Made by a program: the position numbers and the translations under genes. From the NCBI GenBank assembly GCA_964524225.1, contig CAZGEW010000044.1:1-11476 (forward strand): a stretch of 11,476 nt of DNA, given 5' to 3'. Source of the DNA: GCA-2688775 sp964524225. Lineage in GTDB: Archaea > Nanobdellota > Nanobdellia > Woesearchaeales > GW2011-AR4. The notes under the pieces are model-generated. The model searched no databases and was not told the origin of the DNA. It worked only from the letters and a program-made list of their open reading frames with translations. This document shows positions 9,913 to 11,476 of this stretch, one piece after another. The stretch's first letter is position 1. The number at the start of each line of letters is the position of its first letter.

Positions 9913-11476
9913 ATGAGCAATATACACAAGTCAAAAAAATCACAAACAGCTATTTTTATAGTTATAGGCTTAATTATCCTTACTGTTATATTAGGTGGTG
10001 TATATCTCTATTACAATACTAGAGTACTCAAGCTAAAAGAAATCTCAAATGTTGAAATTTTGAGCTTACAAGCTAAGGAGGTAGAAAAATTTATTGATGA
10101 TTGCATAAGAAAAGTTGGTTTTGATGGCTTGGCTTTGCTTGGAAGTTCAGGGGGCTATATAGATGTGCCAGAGCTTATTAATTTTCATGGAATTAGCTTT
10201 TGGTATGTTGAGCAAGTAAATATACAACCATCCTTAAATCAGACACAGGAGAGGTTATTAGCATATATTAAAGAGCAGGTGCCACGATGTATTGAAAAAG
10301 GAAATATAAGTAAATTTGGATTTAAAGTTGAAAAGGGAGAAATTTTTACATCAATCGAATTTGGCACAAATGACTTAAGTGTAGATTTAAATTATCCGAT
10401 AAAACTTATTAGGCAAGATTTTATAAAAGAATTTAAAGATTTTTTCAATTCATTTGATATAAGGTATCGTATGATTTTTGAGGCTGTAACTGAAGTCAAT
10501 AAGAGATTGTTTGATGCTGACTTTGACATTAAAGAGCCATTAAAGAATTTAGAGTATTTACAAAATTATGGTTTTGAAGTTTCCTACATAATTCCGGAAA
10601 CCGATATTATTATTTATACAATAACAGATAAAAAATCAATAACTCCAGAAAATAAATTCTATACATTTAGCTTTGCTGCTAGATTAGGAAGATCAGATTT
10701 GATAAAGGTAATAGAGCTACAAGGTAATAGTGCCACAAACCCAACATTTCTGCCATATACAATTTACTCTGTTGACAAAAAGGCACAACTTGACATTTCA
10801 GAAGGTACAACAATAAGCCTGAATGGCCAAGATGTTAAGGATATTACTGTTCAACAATCATATCCAAATGAGGTTGTGACAAAAGATGTGCCTGTTCACA
10901 AGAAAAATGATGAGATAATTCAAAGGCAAGATATAAGGTATGTTATTGACAATCCAGTCTATACCTTTGAGCCAACAGGTATTCTTTTTAACCAATTTCA
11001 AAGATTAACTTTGTATTATGATGACGAAACTAAAGATGATAGTGGTGTAGGTATTTTAATGGGTAAGCAAGGATTTTGGATTCCTATTGTTTCAAAACAT
11101 GAGCCAGAATACAAAAGGGTTTACTCAAATATATTAGGTTTTACAGAATTCACAGCAGTTTATTGTGCGTCACAGCCAATAAAAAGGGCAATTGCAGAGC
11201 ATTTTTTCAAACCTAGTGGATTATGTTATTTTAATTTGGGTATTACTTTTATCTTTGCAATTGCTTCAGCTGTAGTTTTAGCAGGTATGTTATTTCCACC
11301 CGCTATTGGATTTACCGGAACTGGTATTATTGGAAAAACTGCAGCAAGTGTCTATACTGGATTAAAAACTTTAGGCATTACCATATCAACTGCATACACT
11401 GCCACAATTGGCATAGCTTATCTTGCAATTTCTGGTATCACATTAGCGACAACAATTGCTGGAGGAATGGGTGCAT
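9913..11476 (+). CDS. Large membrane-anchored/exported protein with class III-like signal segment (partial, runs off the window)
   Basis: The frame is open from ATG 9913 to the last base, 521 complete codons with no stop. The N-terminus KKSQTAIFIVIGLIILTVIL (residues 7-26) has the form of an archaeal class III (prepilin-like) signal: basic residues, then Q and a hydrophobic helix cut by a prepilin peptidase. DPANN genomes hold many such KKxQxAIFIxxG proteins. The outer domain of over 400 residues contains paired Cys and many aromatic strands and matches nothing I recognise. Near residue 440 onward come Gly/Ala/Ile/Thr-rich hydrophobic stretches (FIFAIASAVVLAGMLF, then further segments), which suggest several C-terminal membrane helices. 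It starts 87 bp from the divergent lipoprotein gene. Assembly into a pilus-like or surface structure is only an inference from the signal. Confidence 0.75.
   Translation, partial: MSNIHKSKKSQTAIFIVIGLIILTVILGGVYLYYNTRVLKLKEISNVEILSLQAKEVEKFIDDCIRKVGFDGLALLGSSGGYIDVPELINFHGISFWYVEQVNIQPSLNQTQERLLAYIKEQVPRCIEKGNISKFGFKVEKGEIFTSIEFGTNDLSVDLNYPIKLIRQDFIKEFKDFFNSFDIRYRMIFEAVTEVNKRLFDADFDIKEPLKNLEYLQNYGFEVSYIIPETDIIIYTITDKKSITPENKFYTFSFAARLGRSDLIKVIELQGNSATNPTFLPYTIYSVDKKAQLDISEGTTISLNGQDVKDITVQQSYPNEVVTKDVPVHKKNDEIIQRQDIRYVIDNPVYTFEPTGILFNQFQRLTLYYDDETKDDSGVGILMGKQGFWIPIVSKHEPEYKRVYSNILGFTEFTAVYCASQPIKRAIAEHFFKPSGLCYFNLGITFIFAIASAVVLAGMLFPPAIGFTGTGIIGKTAASVYTGLKTLGITISTAYTATIGIAYLAISGITLATTIAGGMGA

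Noticed and set aside
1..11476. CRISPR arrays, rRNA genes or C/D-box guide RNAs
   Set aside because: No regularly spaced repeats, rRNA segments or convincing C and D boxes were seen on either strand.

Overview
The window reads as chromosomal DNA of an AT-rich archaeon, most likely a DPANN lineage (Woesearchaeota/Pacearchaeota/Nanoarchaeota-like). The reasons are archaeal ribosomal proteins (S27ae, L12P/P1, L10/P0, L1), TATA-box promoters placed for leaderless or short-leader mRNAs, tRNA genes cut by bulge-helix-bulge (BHB) introns with no encoded CCA, and protein families typical of those genomes. The lineage is inferred; no marker was compared. A 100-N run and flanking 55-bp duplication show the sequence is a scaffolded assembly, probably metagenomic.

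Layout: 1-229 is the end of an upstream gene (possibly S24e) and S27ae (+). 281-1168 encodes a conserved archaeal coiled-coil protein (-). 1193-2448 is an accessory island: two hairpins, a 99-codon ORF that may be a transposase remnant, and a LAGLIDADG homing-endonuclease-like gene whose 3' end runs antisense into the 3' end of L12P. 2404-4709 is the L1-L10-L12 stalk operon (-). L12P looks broken only because of the assembly gap; collapsing the duplicated 55 bp restores an intact 101-residue protein. 4841-7766 is a co-oriented block (+): three tandem diverged paralogues of unknown function, a SAM methyltransferase and a small membrane protein. 7820-8052 and 8315-8434 are two tRNA genes full of introns. 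8499-9087 is a divergent pair: a 44-residue Cys-rich protein (-) and an HxlR-type regulator (+). 9115-9825 is a lipoprotein (-). 9913 to the end is a large exported or membrane protein with a class III-like signal segment, cut by the window edge.

The strongest unusual signal is in the tRNAs. tRNA-Leu(UAA) can be reassembled into a perfect 86-nt class II tRNA only by removing four introns (after positions 8, 21, 37 and 51). The BHB elements of three (21/22, 37/38, 51/52) are fully paired and the 8/9 one is weaker. tRNA-Thr(GGU) is rebuilt to exactly 73 nt by removing two introns, which leaves a 9-nt middle exon. Standard gene finders could easily miss or mis-type both. Secondary points are the endonuclease/L12P junction, where the last L12P codons are about 81% GC in an otherwise AT-rich region, and the Cys-rich protein/HxlR pair with near-identical ribosome-binding regions.
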